Shown: positions 1-6,667, numbered from the stretch's first letter. The stretch is DNA of 10,158 nt from an uncultured Eubacteriales bacterium (GCA_900542245.1 UQMQ01000084.1:1-10158), one strand, 5' to 3'. Notes: generated from the sequence alone by a model not told the origin. Made by a program: numbers and translations.

Positions 1-944
1 GCGGATGCTTTTGGGGACTGGAAGCGCTGATGCAATCCATTCCGGTCGTCATCGCCGCGGAAAGCGGTTACGCGAACGGCACCTGCGAAGCGGACGCGAA
101 TTATCGCAGTGTCTGCGCAGGGAACACCGGATTTCGTGAAACGGTGCGGGTTGCGTATGATCCGCAAAAAGTAAGCCTTGACGCCCTGCTTCTCGCGTAC
201 TTCTATGTCATTGATCCTACGGTGAAGGACCGTCAGGGTAATGATCGCGGCAGCCAGTATCAGACCGGCATCTATTACACCAATGACAAGGTAAAAGAAA
301 CGGTAGAACGCATCGCGGAAATCGAGCGCCAACGCAGCGAGAAATTTTTTGTAGAGATTGCGCCTCTAAGAAACTACTATCCGGCGGAAGCATATCATCA
401 GGATTACTTAAAAAAGAATCCGAACGGCTACTGCCATATTCCGAAGGAAGAAATGAAGCTTTTTTCGAAGCTTCGCGTCGATCCGGGCGATTACAAACGG
501 CCGGCTGCGGAGGTGATTCGGCAAAAGCTGACCAAAGAGCAATATCACGTTACGCAGGAAAGCGGCACAGAGAGAGCCTTTACGGGCGAATTTTGGGATA
601 AGTTCGAAAAAGGCATCTATGTGGATATTGTGACGGGAGAACCGTTGTTTTCCTCCGCCGACAAATTCGAGAGCAGCTGCGGCTGGCCGGCCTTCTCCAA
701 ACCAATCGAGGAACCGGCGATAACAAAGCTGGAAGATAACAGTCATGGCATGCGCAGAACCGAAGTGAGAAGCAGGGCGGGGAATTCTCATCTGGGACAT
801 GTGTTTAGCGGAGACTCTGAATCTCCAAACGGCGTGCGGTATTGTATCAACAGCGCCGCGCTGCGCTTTGTACCGTACGAAAAGATGGAAGCGGAGGGTT
901 ACGGCTACCTCAAATATCTGTTGGAAAAGCAAGCAGAAAGATGA
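1..944 (+). CDS. msrAB: Bifunctional peptide-methionine sulfoxide reductase MsrA-MsrB (5' end outside window)
   Basis: Reduces methionine-S-sulfoxide (MsrA half) and methionine-R-sulfoxide (MsrB half) in oxidised proteins. The reading frame is open to the left edge. The first in-window ATG (base 30) is internal, because bases 3-17 upstream in frame encode GCFWG, the MsrA catalytic motif (Cys codon 6-8). Next come the family motifs GYANG and YDP, and the resolving Cys in GYCHIP (codon 432-434). The MsrB domain begins near base 510. It has SSCGWPAF with the resolving Cys (codon 678-680), GHVF, and the catalytic Cys in RYCINS (codon 843-845). The two CxxC pairs that bind zinc in many MsrB proteins are absent, as in the MsrB part of Neisseria PilB. 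Only the first few tens of residues are missing. The neighbouring FprA operon fits an oxidative-stress role. The domain assignment is secure; the true start cannot be seen. Confidence 0.95.
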   Translation, partial: GCFWGLEALMQSIPVVIAAESGYANGTCEADANYRSVCAGNTGFRETVRVAYDPQKVSLDALLLAYFYVIDPTVKDRQGNDRGSQYQTGIYYTNDKVKETVERIAEIERQRSEKFFVEIAPLRNYYPAEAYHQDYLKKNPNGYCHIPKEEMKLFSKLRVDPGDYKRPAAEVIRQKLTKEQYHVTQESGTERAFTGEFWDKFEKGIYVDIVTGEPLFSSADKFESSCGWPAFSKPIEEPAITKLEDNSHGMRRTEVRSRAGNSHLGHVFSGDSESPNGVRYCINSAALRFVPYEKMEAEGYGYLKYLLEKQAER

Positions 945-1073
945 AAAATGAATCAGCTACAGGCTTTTGTGGCAAATGCGCGACCCGAATGACTATACTA
1001 TACCCACAAATCGTCATGTCGTCCCTGTTTTGTTTTACGTGAAAAAGGGTAAAATAAAGGAAACAAGAAGAAA

Positions 1074-1081
1074 AGGAGGAA
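1074..1081 (+). promoter_or_regulatory. Ribosome binding site fixing the dehydrogenase start
   Basis: AAAGGAGG lies a few bases before the ATG at 1087. It decides the start against the upstream in-frame TTG at 967, which has no such site. Confidence 0.7.
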
Positions 1082-1086
1082 CGCTT

Positions 1087-3000
1087 ATGCTATTTCAGAC
1101 AACCAAAGGACAGGAAGCATTGCGGGCGCAGATTCGCCAATTCGCGGAGGAAGAAATCAGACCGCAGGCTTTCTTGATGGATCAGAACAATGAATTCCCG
1201 GAGGAGGCAATCCGTAAACTGGGTGAGCGCGGGTGGATGGGACTTCCGTATCCGGACGAGTATGGCGGCGCCGGGCTTGACGTCATGAGTTACGCGATTG
1301 CGGTAGAGGAGCTTGCCCGCGTTGACGGCGGCGCGGGTGTCATCCTGTCTGCGCATGTTTCGCTTGGGTCTTGGCCGATCTTTGCGTTCGGAACAGAAGA
1401 ACAGAAACGTAAATATCTCGTGCCGCTGGCAAAAGGAGAAAAAATCGGCGCATTCGGACTGACCGAGCCGAATGCCGGATCAGATGCCGGCGGGACGGAA
1501 ACGACAGCGATCGACAAAGGAGACCACTGGCTGCTCAACGGCGGTAAAATTTTTATCACTAACGCGCCGAAAGCGGATACTTATGTTGTTTTCGCGGTGA
1601 CGACGCCGGATATCGGAACCAGAGGCATTTCGGCGTTCATTGTTGAAAAAGGCTGGAAAGGATTCACTTTTGGTGATCATTACGATAAAATGGGCATTCG
1701 CTCTTCCTCTACCGCGGAGTTGATTTTCAATAATGTCCGTGTCCCGAAGGAAAATATGCTCGGCAAAGAAGGGGAGGGCTTCAAAATCGCCATGGCGACA
1801 CTGGACGGAGGCCGTATCGGCATCGCAGCACAAGCGCTCGGCATCGCGCAGGGCGCATTTGAACACGCGCTTGCCTACGCGAAAGAGCGCGTACAGTTCG
1901 GCAAACCGATCGGCGCACAGCAGATCATTTCCTTCAAACTGGCGGATATGGCGACAAAACTGCGCTGCGCGCGGTATTTGATTTATTCGGCGGCAGAACT
2001 GAAGGAACAGCATGAACCTTACGGGATGGAATCCGCGATGGCCAAAATGTACGCGTCGGATATCGCGCTGGAGGTGACTAACGATGCCCTGCAGATTTTT
2101 GGCGGATCGGGATTCCTCAAGGGCATGGAAGTCGAACGGGCGTACCGCGACGCAAAAATCACGACGATCTATGAGGGAACCAACGAGATTCAGCGCGTGG
2201 TCATCGCATCGCATCTCCTTGGAAAAATCACGCGCGAGCGCAGTGGCGAGAGCCGTTCGGCAGCGAAAAAACCGGCGCCGATCACAGGCATCCGCAAGAA
2301 GATGATTTTCGCAGATGGCGACGCGAAGGAGCAGGTGGAAGCACTGGTCGCAGCACTCAAAAAAGACGGCTATGACTTTAGCGTAGGGATTCCGGCGGAC
2401 ACGCCGATCTCGCAGGCTGAGCGGGTAGTCTCCGCAGGGAAAGGCATCGGCGAAAAGAAAAATATGAAGCTGATCGAAGCACTTGCCCAAGCTGCCGGCG
2501 CGGCTATCGGATCTTCCAGACCGGTCGCGGAAACGCTCAAATATCTTCCGCTGAACCGGTATGTGGGCATGTCCGGTCAGAAATTCAGAGGTAATTTATA
2601 TATTGCCTGCGGAATTTCCGGGGCGGCGCAGCACCTCAAGGGCATCAAAGACGCGTCCACGATCGTCGCGATCAATCAGAACGGCAACGCGCCGATTTTT
2701 AAAAATTGCGATTACGGTATTGTCGGCAATCTCATGGAGATTCTTCCGCTGCTCACGGAAGCCTTGGGAACAGAACCAAAAGAACCGGCGCCTCCGATGG
2801 TCAAGATGAAGCGTCCGCAGCCACCGAAGCCGGAACCGATCGGTGCGTCTTACATCTGCAGCGGCTGCGGCTATGAATATGATCCGGCGCAGGGTGACGA
2901 AGCGAGCGAGATTCCACCGGAAACCCTCTTTGAACAGCTGCCGGAGGATTGGGTGTGTCCGGAATGCGGCGAGGGCAAAGAGCAGTTCATCAAAGCATAA
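1087..3000 (+). CDS. Acyl-CoA dehydrogenase fused to EtfA C-terminal FAD domain and rubredoxin
   Basis: A 637-residue three-domain flavoprotein. Residues 1-380 are an acyl-CoA dehydrogenase, with GAFGLTEPNAGSDAGG (121-136), QIFGGSGFLKGMEVERAYRD (336-355) and IYEGTNEIQR, where Glu363 is the likely catalytic base. Residues 445-560 match the C-terminal FAD-binding half of EtfA: AGKGIGEKKN, GSSRPVAET, GISGAAQHLKGI, IVAINQNGNAPIF and DYGIVGNL. Residues 588-637 are a rubredoxin with CSGCGYEYDP and CPECG (Cys591, 594, 624, 627). A Pro/Lys-rich linker (565-586) joins the last two. The start at 1087 is chosen for the AAAGGAGG site just upstream and because the dehydrogenase begins there; the frame also extends upstream from a TTG at 967, without support. 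The inferred electron path is acyl-CoA, dehydrogenase FAD, Etf-type FAD, rubredoxin iron, then FprA. No EtfB or EtfA N-terminal domain is present, so classical electron bifurcation is not expected. The gene is 30 bp ahead of fprA in one operon. The substrate chain length is unknown. Confidence 0.93.
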   Translation: MLFQTTKGQEALRAQIRQFAEEEIRPQAFLMDQNNEFPEEAIRKLGERGWMGLPYPDEYGGAGLDVMSYAIAVEELARVDGGAGVILSAHVSLGSWPIFAFGTEEQKRKYLVPLAKGEKIGAFGLTEPNAGSDAGGTETTAIDKGDHWLLNGGKIFITNAPKADTYVVFAVTTPDIGTRGISAFIVEKGWKGFTFGDHYDKMGIRSSSTAELIFNNVRVPKENMLGKEGEGFKIAMATLDGGRIGIAAQALGIAQGAFEHALAYAKERVQFGKPIGAQQIISFKLADMATKLRCARYLIYSAAELKEQHEPYGMESAMAKMYASDIALEVTNDALQIFGGSGFLKGMEVERAYRDAKITTIYEGTNEIQRVVIASHLLGKITRERSGESRSAAKKPAPITGIRKKMIFADGDAKEQVEALVAALKKDGYDFSVGIPADTPISQAERVVSAGKGIGEKKNMKLIEALAQAAGAAIGSSRPVAETLKYLPLNRYVGMSGQKFRGNLYIACGISGAAQHLKGIKDASTIVAINQNGNAPIFKNCDYGIVGNLMEILPLLTEALGTEPKEPAPPMVKMKRPQPPKPEPIGASYICSGCGYEYDPAQGDEASEIPPETLFEQLPEDWVCPECGEGKEQFIKA

Positions 3001-3030
3001 AAAACGGAATCGAGAAAGGAGAAAAGAATT

Positions 3031-4266
3031 ATGTATTGTGTACGAAAAGTAACGGAGGACTTATATTGGGTCGGCGCGAACGATCACCGCTTGACTTTGT
3101 TTGAAAACTGCTTCCCGATTCCGCGCGGAGTCAGCTACAACGCGTATTGTCTGCTAGACGAAAAGACCGCACTCTTTGATACGGTCGACTGGTCCGCGTG
3201 CAGACAGTTTCTGGAAAACTTAGAATATGTGCTGCATGGACGTCCGCTGGATTATCTGGTCGTCAACCATCTGGAGCCGGATCACGCGGCTTGTATCGAG
3301 GAAGTGCTTTTGCGCTATCCGGAGGTTACGATCGTCAGCAATGAAAAAGCTTTTCTGATGATGCGCCAGTTCGGCTTCGCTGTCGACGCGCATACCTGCG
3401 TGGAAGTCAAGGAAGGCGATACGCTTTGCTTCGGCAGACATACCATCACCTTTGTTTTCGCGCCAATGATCCACTGGCCGGAGGCGATGGTCAGTTTCGA
3501 TCTCACGGATGGCGTCCTGTTTTCGGCTGACGCGTTCGGAACCTTCGGCGCGCTGGACGGCAAACTGTTCGCGGATGAGGTGGATTTTGACCGCGACTGG
3601 CTTGATGACGCGAGACGCTATCTGACCAATATCGTAGGGAAATACGGTCCGCACATTCAAGTTCTGCTCGGCAAGGCAGCAGGCATTTTGGACCAGATCC
3701 GCTATATCTGTCCGCTTCACGGTCCGGTTTGGCGTGATAATTTGGCGTATTTTATTCAAAAATATGACCTGTGGAGCCGCTATGAGCCTGAAACGGAGGG
3801 CGTGCTGATCATCTACGCGTCGATGTACGGGAACACGGAGGCTGCGGCACAGGCGCTGGCGGCGAAGCTTTGCGATAAAGGCATGAACCGTGTGGCAGTT
3901 TATGATGTTTCCTCAACCCACAAATCCCAACTGATTTCGGAGACCTTCAAATACAGTCATGTGGTGCTGGCATCCGTCACCTATAATCTGGGAATCTATC
4001 CGGCGATTCACGATTATCTGATGGATATGAAAGCGTTAAATGTGCAGAATCGTACTTTTGCGCTGATCGAGAATGGCTCCTGGGCGGTAAAATCCGGCGA
4101 TCTGATGCAGGAATTCCTGGACGGACAGCTCAAGCGCATGACTGTCCTTACTGAACGCTTGTCGATGGCTTCCGCGCTGTCTGCGGATAAGGCCGGTGAG
4201 CTCGAAGCGCTGGCTGACGCGATTTTGGAATCCATGCAGCAAAAGAGACAGGAAGCCGGAAAATGA
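3031..4266 (+). CDS. fprA: Flavodiiron protein (O2/NO reductase, FprA type)
   Basis: A 411-residue A-type flavodiiron protein that reduces O2 to water or NO to N2O in the cytoplasm, normally fed by rubredoxin. Residues 1-250 are the metallo-beta-lactamase-like diiron domain. The full ligand set is visible: the HxExDH motif NHLEPDH (His80, Glu82, Asp84, His85), His148 in PMIHWPE, Asp167 in FSADAFG and His230 in CPLHGPVW. Residues 256-400 are a flavodoxin domain with the FMN phosphate loop ASMYGNTEAAA. There is no C-terminal rubredoxin or flavin reductase extension, so it needs an outside donor. The rubredoxin at the end of the gene 30 bp upstream is the obvious candidate. An AAAGGAG site (3015-3021) precedes the ATG. 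A terminator follows the stop codon directly, so this is the last gene of the operon. Length and ligands are normal for the family. O2 versus NO preference cannot be told from sequence. Confidence 0.95.
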   Translation: MYCVRKVTEDLYWVGANDHRLTLFENCFPIPRGVSYNAYCLLDEKTALFDTVDWSACRQFLENLEYVLHGRPLDYLVVNHLEPDHAACIEEVLLRYPEVTIVSNEKAFLMMRQFGFAVDAHTCVEVKEGDTLCFGRHTITFVFAPMIHWPEAMVSFDLTDGVLFSADAFGTFGALDGKLFADEVDFDRDWLDDARRYLTNIVGKYGPHIQVLLGKAAGILDQIRYICPLHGPVWRDNLAYFIQKYDLWSRYEPETEGVLIIYASMYGNTEAAAQALAAKLCDKGMNRVAVYDVSSTHKSQLISETFKYSHVVLASVTYNLGIYPAIHDYLMDMKALNVQNRTFALIENGSWAVKSGDLMQEFLDGQLKRMTVLTERLSMASALSADKAGELEALADAILESMQQKRQEAGK

Positions 4267-4306
4267 CCGGAGAAAGTTTGCGGATATTCCCGTTCTACCG
4301 GTTTTT
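4266..4306 (+). terminator. Intrinsic terminator after fprA
   Basis: ACCGG (4266-4270) pairs with CCGGT (4298-4302). AGAA/TTCT extends the stem past a bulged A, and an inner CGG/CCG hairpin sits in the loop. Five Ts (4302-4306) follow. The stem starts at the last base of the fprA stop codon. Confidence 0.55.
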
Positions 4307-4369
4307 CAGCGAAACGATGACGATTATAACACACAGGGTAAGAAATGAAACAAAGTTAAAAGAAAATAT

Positions 4370-4398
4370 TTGAACGATAACGGCACTTGCGTTACAAT
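4370..4398 (+). promoter_or_regulatory. Sigma-A type promoter for the small secreted protein
   Basis: TTGAAC (4370-4375), a 17-base spacer and TACAAT (4393-4398). The predicted start of transcription near 4405 leaves a leader of under 20 bases before the ATG at 4423. Each box is one or two bases from consensus and the spacing is ideal. Confidence 0.75.
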
Positions 4399-4422
4399 AT
4401 CTGTAATAGGGGGTGTTTGCAC

Positions 4423-4935
4423 ATGGAAAAATCAGCAGCCTTGAAACGCCTAAAAAAAAGATTCTTGTGCATGGTTCTGAGCTTACTTCTCGCGTTTGGC
4501 TTTGCAGCAAATGAGGCATTCGGATTCGAGTTTCCGCTTGATGCGGACGAGCCGATCCTGAACGAAACGGAGATCGCGCTCTCAGAAAAAGTCATGAATC
4601 TTGAACTCGCCGTACGCACCATGAAAACAAAGAAAAAGAACGTTAAAGTAGTCGTTCAACCGAGTGCTGAACTGGAGGCACTCATCGATGAAGCAGAGGC
4701 AGAGGGCTACGAGATATATTATAAGTTCTGCCGATCTGTAAGAAAACATTCGCGTTACATTACCTGGCGTACCCATGAAAAAAATGTATATGTCAACAAG
4801 CAGGGAATCCGCGGAAAGAAGTATTATTATAAAGTACGAGTGATTCTTTATGTCCGCTACGGCAACGACCATTTCAAAATAGCGGAAAGTGAATTGAAGC
4901 AATGCAGATACGGTGTGCGAACATGGACCAAATGA
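4423..4935 (+). CDS. Small secreted protein with a possible fibronectin-III-like domain
   Basis: A 170-residue protein that I cannot assign to a named family. The N-terminus is a clear Sec signal: basic KRLKKRF, a hydrophobic core at about 14-29 and a likely cleavage near AFG at 32-34. A short acidic linker follows (35-60). Residues 72-170 look like a single beta-sandwich of the Fn3/Ig type often attached to clostridial surface proteins: KVVVQPSAE, GYEIYYKFCRS, then GKKYYYKVRVILYVRYG and a C-terminal CRYGVRTWTK. There is no sortase motif, lipobox or wall-binding repeat, so release or loose surface association is likely. The start at 4423 is preferred over an in-frame TTG at 4387 because a GGGGG-rich binding site (4408-4414) precedes it, and 4387 lies upstream of the predicted transcription start. 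It stands alone behind a strong promoter and converges on the minus-strand peptide gene. The two Cys residues in the domain (103, 161) could form a disulfide. Confidence 0.78.
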   Translation: MEKSAALKRLKKRFLCMVLSLLLAFGFAANEAFGFEFPLDADEPILNETEIALSEKVMNLELAVRTMKTKKKNVKVVVQPSAELEALIDEAEAEGYEIYYKFCRSVRKHSRYITWRTHEKNVYVNKQGIRGKKYYYKVRVILYVRYGNDHFKIAESELKQCRYGVRTWTK

Positions 4936-4976
4936 TAGCGATGCGAAGCTTAGGGGTTCGAAAAGGTTGCAGCTCA

Positions 4977-5019
4977 CAACAAAAGCCTTGAAATTTTGAT
5001 AATTTCAAGGCTTTTGTTG
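4977..5019. terminator. Bidirectional intrinsic terminator (perfect 19-bp stem)
   Basis: The left arm (4977-4995) is the exact reverse complement of the right arm (5001-5019), around a 5-base loop TTGAT. Each strand ends its stem with GGCTTTTGTTG. Flanking GCAGCT (4969-4974) and AGCTGC could extend the stem. It serves the plus-strand gene ending at 4935 and the minus-strand gene ending at 5039. Confidence 0.9.
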
Positions 5020-5038
5020 CGTCGGCAGCTGCAGCCGT

Positions 5039-5275
5039 TTATTTTTGCTGCTTCTGCTGGGTGGTGAGGGTCAGTTTCGACAGGCAGTACGGGCATCTGA
5101 GATGTCCCTGCGTCAGTAACTCCGTAATGGTTGTCGGAATAAATTTGCCGCAGTGCGGGCATTTCAGACCCGGGATTGACTCCACGCCTCCCCTTTCGTC
5201 AAATTTACCGCCCGAAACCTTGTCAAGCTCGTCCTCGCTAAGGATAGCAGTCTTGTCCTTTTCGACTTTTTTCAT
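5039..5275 (-). CDS. Small peptide with double-glycine leader and CxxC...CxxC core (possible bacteriocin/RiPP precursor)
   Basis: A 78-residue product. Residues 1-23 resemble a class II bacteriocin leader: a charged start, then ILSEDELDKVSGG ending in Gly22-Gly23, the type of site cut by C39-peptidase ABC exporters. The 55-residue remainder holds two pairs of cysteines, CPHCG (Cys39, Cys42) and CPYC (Cys61, Cys64), spaced C-x2-C-x18-C-x2-C like a small zinc ribbon. It ends in a polar Thr/Gln/Lys tail. A GGAGGG site lies 7 bases before the ATG (5282-5287 on the plus strand). No exporter, modification enzyme or immunity gene is in the window, so processing would depend on genes elsewhere. The alternative is an intracellular zinc-ribbon protein that only happens to carry ELxxVSGG. 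The gene itself is well supported by its RBS, shared terminator and divergent position from the sigma-factor operon. The function is unproven. Confidence 0.75.
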   Translation of the reverse strand: MKKVEKDKTAILSEDELDKVSGGKFDERGGVESIPGLKCPHCGKFIPTTITELLTQGHLRCPYCLSKLTLTTQQKQQK

Positions 5276-5438
5276 ATTATGTCCCTCCGATATTATTTTG
5301 TCTGTGCACGATCGCTCAAATTTGATTGCTGTGCCTTGTTGCTTATCGCTTTGCTTCCGCCTTCTGTTTATTTATACGATCAAAAAGAAAAAAGGCTAAT
5401 AGCATTGCAGCTGCACGATATAAGCTCCGCAGCTACGA

Positions 5439-5466
5439 TTGACGGATTGTTTAAATGTAGTATAAC
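5439..5466 (+). promoter_or_regulatory. Sigma-A type promoter upstream of the ECF sigma operon
   Basis: TTGACG (5439-5444), a 16-base spacer and TATAAC (5461-5466). It would give a leader of about 165 bases before the sigma-factor start, containing a 39-codon open frame and a second, ECF-like promoter. Confidence 0.6.
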
Positions 5467-5521
5467 ATATGGTCGAAAAAAGGAAAAGACTTTAAAAAGA
5501 GCGATAGGATAAAAAGAGAAG

Positions 5522-5641
5522 ATGATTGAGACGGCAAGAATCGATATTTTTGAAAAATTTTCTCCGGTGGTGAAACTTTTTGCCGGGCTACGAGGTATCA
5601 TAAGTGAAATGCATTTCAAAAGGGAGGTATGCGAGTCTTGA
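5522..5641 (+). CDS. Possible 39-residue leader ORF overlapping the sigma-factor start
   Basis: An open frame of 39 codons starts at ATG 5522. It begins MIETARIDIFEKFSPVVKLF and its TGA (5639-5641) overlaps the proposed TTG start of the sigma gene as TTGA, an arrangement seen in translational coupling. The preceding AAAGAGAAG is a weak binding site. The residue mix is plausible for an amphipathic peptide, but there is no homology I recognise. The ECF-type promoter lies inside it, so transcripts from that promoter would lack it. It may be chance. Confidence 0.25.
   Translation: MIETARIDIFEKFSPVVKLFAGLRGIISEMHFKREVCES
5571..5599 (+). promoter_or_regulatory. Candidate ECF-sigma autoregulatory promoter
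   Basis: TGAAAC followed by a T-run (5571-5581), then GGTATC (5594-5599) after 17 bases. This resembles the TGAAAC-N16/17-CGTA pattern of Bacillus ECF sigma factors such as SigW. It sits directly upstream of an ECF sigma gene, where autoregulation is usual. The -10 element differs from consensus in its first base. Confidence 0.5.
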
Positions 5642-6153
5642 AGGGCGCGGCATTCGAGGCGGCTGCGGAGCGGTATGCGGACCGCGTTTACGCAATTGCG
5701 CTGAACTATTTCAAAAATCCATACGACGCGGATGATATCGTGCAGGAGGTACTGCTCAAGCTCTACCGAAGTGATACCGCATTTGAGAGCGAGGCGCATC
5801 TCAAGCACTGGCTACTGCGCGTGGCTGTCAACCAATGCAAGAAGATCTCGCTTTCGGCGTGGCGGCGGCGCAACATCTCGCTGGAGGGTTATCTTGCGGG
5901 TCTGCAGGCGGAGCCAGATGCGGAAAGCGCGGTGGATGCGGCACAGGCAGCGGAGGAGGCAGAGCGCCGCAATGAGATCCTGCGGGCGATCTTGAAGCTG
6001 CCGAAAAAATATCGTCTCATTATACACCTCTATTATTATGAGGATTATGACACGAAGGAGATCGCGGGGATTTTGAGGATGAACGAGGCGACGGTGCGGA
6101 CCAGACTGGCGCGCGGTCGCAAAATTTTGAAGGAGGTCTTTTCGGATGTATGA
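5638..6153 (+). CDS. ECF (sigma-70 family) RNA polymerase sigma factor
   Basis: A 171-residue sigma factor with only regions 2 and 4. Region 2 covers about residues 5-75, with YADRVYAIALNYFKNPYDA and DDIVQEVLLKLYR (core-RNA-polymerase binding and -10 recognition). Region 4 covers about 110-167, with LPKKYRLIIHLYYYEDYDTK and a helix-turn-helix in EIAGILRMNEATVRTRLARG. A TTG start at 5638 is proposed. The AGGGAGG site (5621-5627) is only one base from the ATG at 5629 but ten bases from this TTG, and the product then begins MKGAAFEAAAERY as usual for the family. The ATG would add three residues. The downstream gene overlaps by 8 bases and encodes a likely anti-sigma factor, so the pair probably senses an envelope signal. 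The targets are unknown; the ECF-like promoter at 5571 is one candidate. Confidence 0.93.
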   Translation: MKGAAFEAAAERYADRVYAIALNYFKNPYDADDIVQEVLLKLYRSDTAFESEAHLKHWLLRVAVNQCKKISLSAWRRRNISLEGYLAGLQAEPDAESAVDAAQAAEEAERRNEILRAILKLPKKYRLIIHLYYYEDYDTKEIAGILRMNEATVRTRLARGRKILKEVFSDV

Positions 6154-6619
6154 CACAGAGCAAAACGAACAAAACAGACGCAGAGAACAAAGTCTGTACC
6201 GCGCGGCGTTTGCGGGGGTGCATGCCTCCGAAAGCTTGAAGAGGGAGGATTTTTATATGAAACATAAGAAACCGGCAAGGGTGCGGGTCGGACGTCTGGC
6301 GTTCACCTGCATGCTGCTTGCAGCACTTTTATGCATGATGTCGATGATGGCCTACGCGGCGACTGACGGAGAAACGGCGAATCCTGTGACTGCGGTCAGG
6401 ATCTATATCGACGGGCAGGAGGCGACCGGGCAGCTCACGAAGCAGGCGGATGGTTCTTATCAGCTGCAATATGGCGAGGAAGCGGACGGCGCGCAGTTGG
6501 AAATCGAATTGGCGCCGGAGGAGGCGTGGCCGGAGGGCAGCACAGAGGGCGGTCTGGAGTTTCGGATCGAGACGGAAACAGATGGAGGAGCGCAAGAAGA
6601 TGGCGTAGACAGAGCTTAG
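6146..6619 (+). CDS. Probable membrane anti-sigma factor (single-pass)
   Basis: 157 residues in three parts. The first is a cytoplasmic basic segment (1-48) containing SLYRAAFAGVHASESLKRED, similar in feel to the short sigma-binding segment of clostridial anti-sigma factors. The second is one membrane span (about 51-71, LAFTCMLLAALLCMMSMMAY). The third is an acidic extracytoplasmic domain (72-157) with repeated Glu, Gly and Thr. The start overlaps the end of the sigma gene by 8 bases and has AAGGAGG at 6130-6136, which supports coupled expression. No zinc-binding HxxxCxxC motif is present, so it is not a ZAS-type anti-sigma. An in-frame ATG at 6257 has its own good binding site and would make a shorter product with a classic signal peptide, so dual products are possible. 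The external domain matches nothing I recognise. The anti-sigma role is inferred mainly from position and topology. Confidence 0.8.
   Translation: MYDTEQNEQNRRREQSLYRAAFAGVHASESLKREDFYMKHKKPARVRVGRLAFTCMLLAALLCMMSMMAYAATDGETANPVTAVRIYIDGQEATGQLTKQADGSYQLQYGEEADGAQLEIELAPEEAWPEGSTEGGLEFRIETETDGGAQEDGVDRA
6241..6259 (+). promoter_or_regulatory. Internal ribosome binding site and alternative start inside the anti-sigma gene
   Basis: GAGGGAGG (6241-6248) stands 8 bases before an in-frame ATG at 6257. Translation here gives a basic N-terminus, a hydrophobic core and an AYA-A cleavage-like site, i.e. a secreted 120-residue form. Confidence 0.5.
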
Positions 6620-6634
6620 AACTTATGATAGAAT
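6606..6634 (+). promoter_or_regulatory. Sigma-A type promoter for the 29-codon peptide unit
   Basis: TAGACA (6606-6611), a 17-base spacer and TAGAAT (6629-6634). Each box has five of six consensus bases. It overlaps the last codons of the anti-sigma gene and would start transcription near 6641. Confidence 0.6.
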
Positions 6635-6667
6635 ACTAAAAAGAGAAGAAAGAGGGAGGGCTGCGAA

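Noticed and set aside
30..32. ATG at 30 as the start of msrAB
   Set aside because: It would remove the catalytic GCFWG motif encoded in frame at bases 3-17. The true start lies outside the window.
1030..1055. Possible promoter ending in TAAAAT (1050-1055) before the dehydrogenase gene
   Set aside because: No -35 element at a proper distance; TTGTTT is only 14 bases away. Another -10-like TATACT at 994-999 also lacks a partner.
1480..2490. 336-codon minus-strand frame inside the acyl-CoA dehydrogenase gene
   Set aside because: It is the complement of a conserved coding sequence, with Cys/Arg/His-rich composition and no binding site.
5289..5330. Minus-strand TTGAGC-N18-TAATAT before the double-glycine peptide gene
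   Set aside because: The boxes look fair, but transcription would begin inside the Shine-Dalgarno sequence and leave almost no leader.
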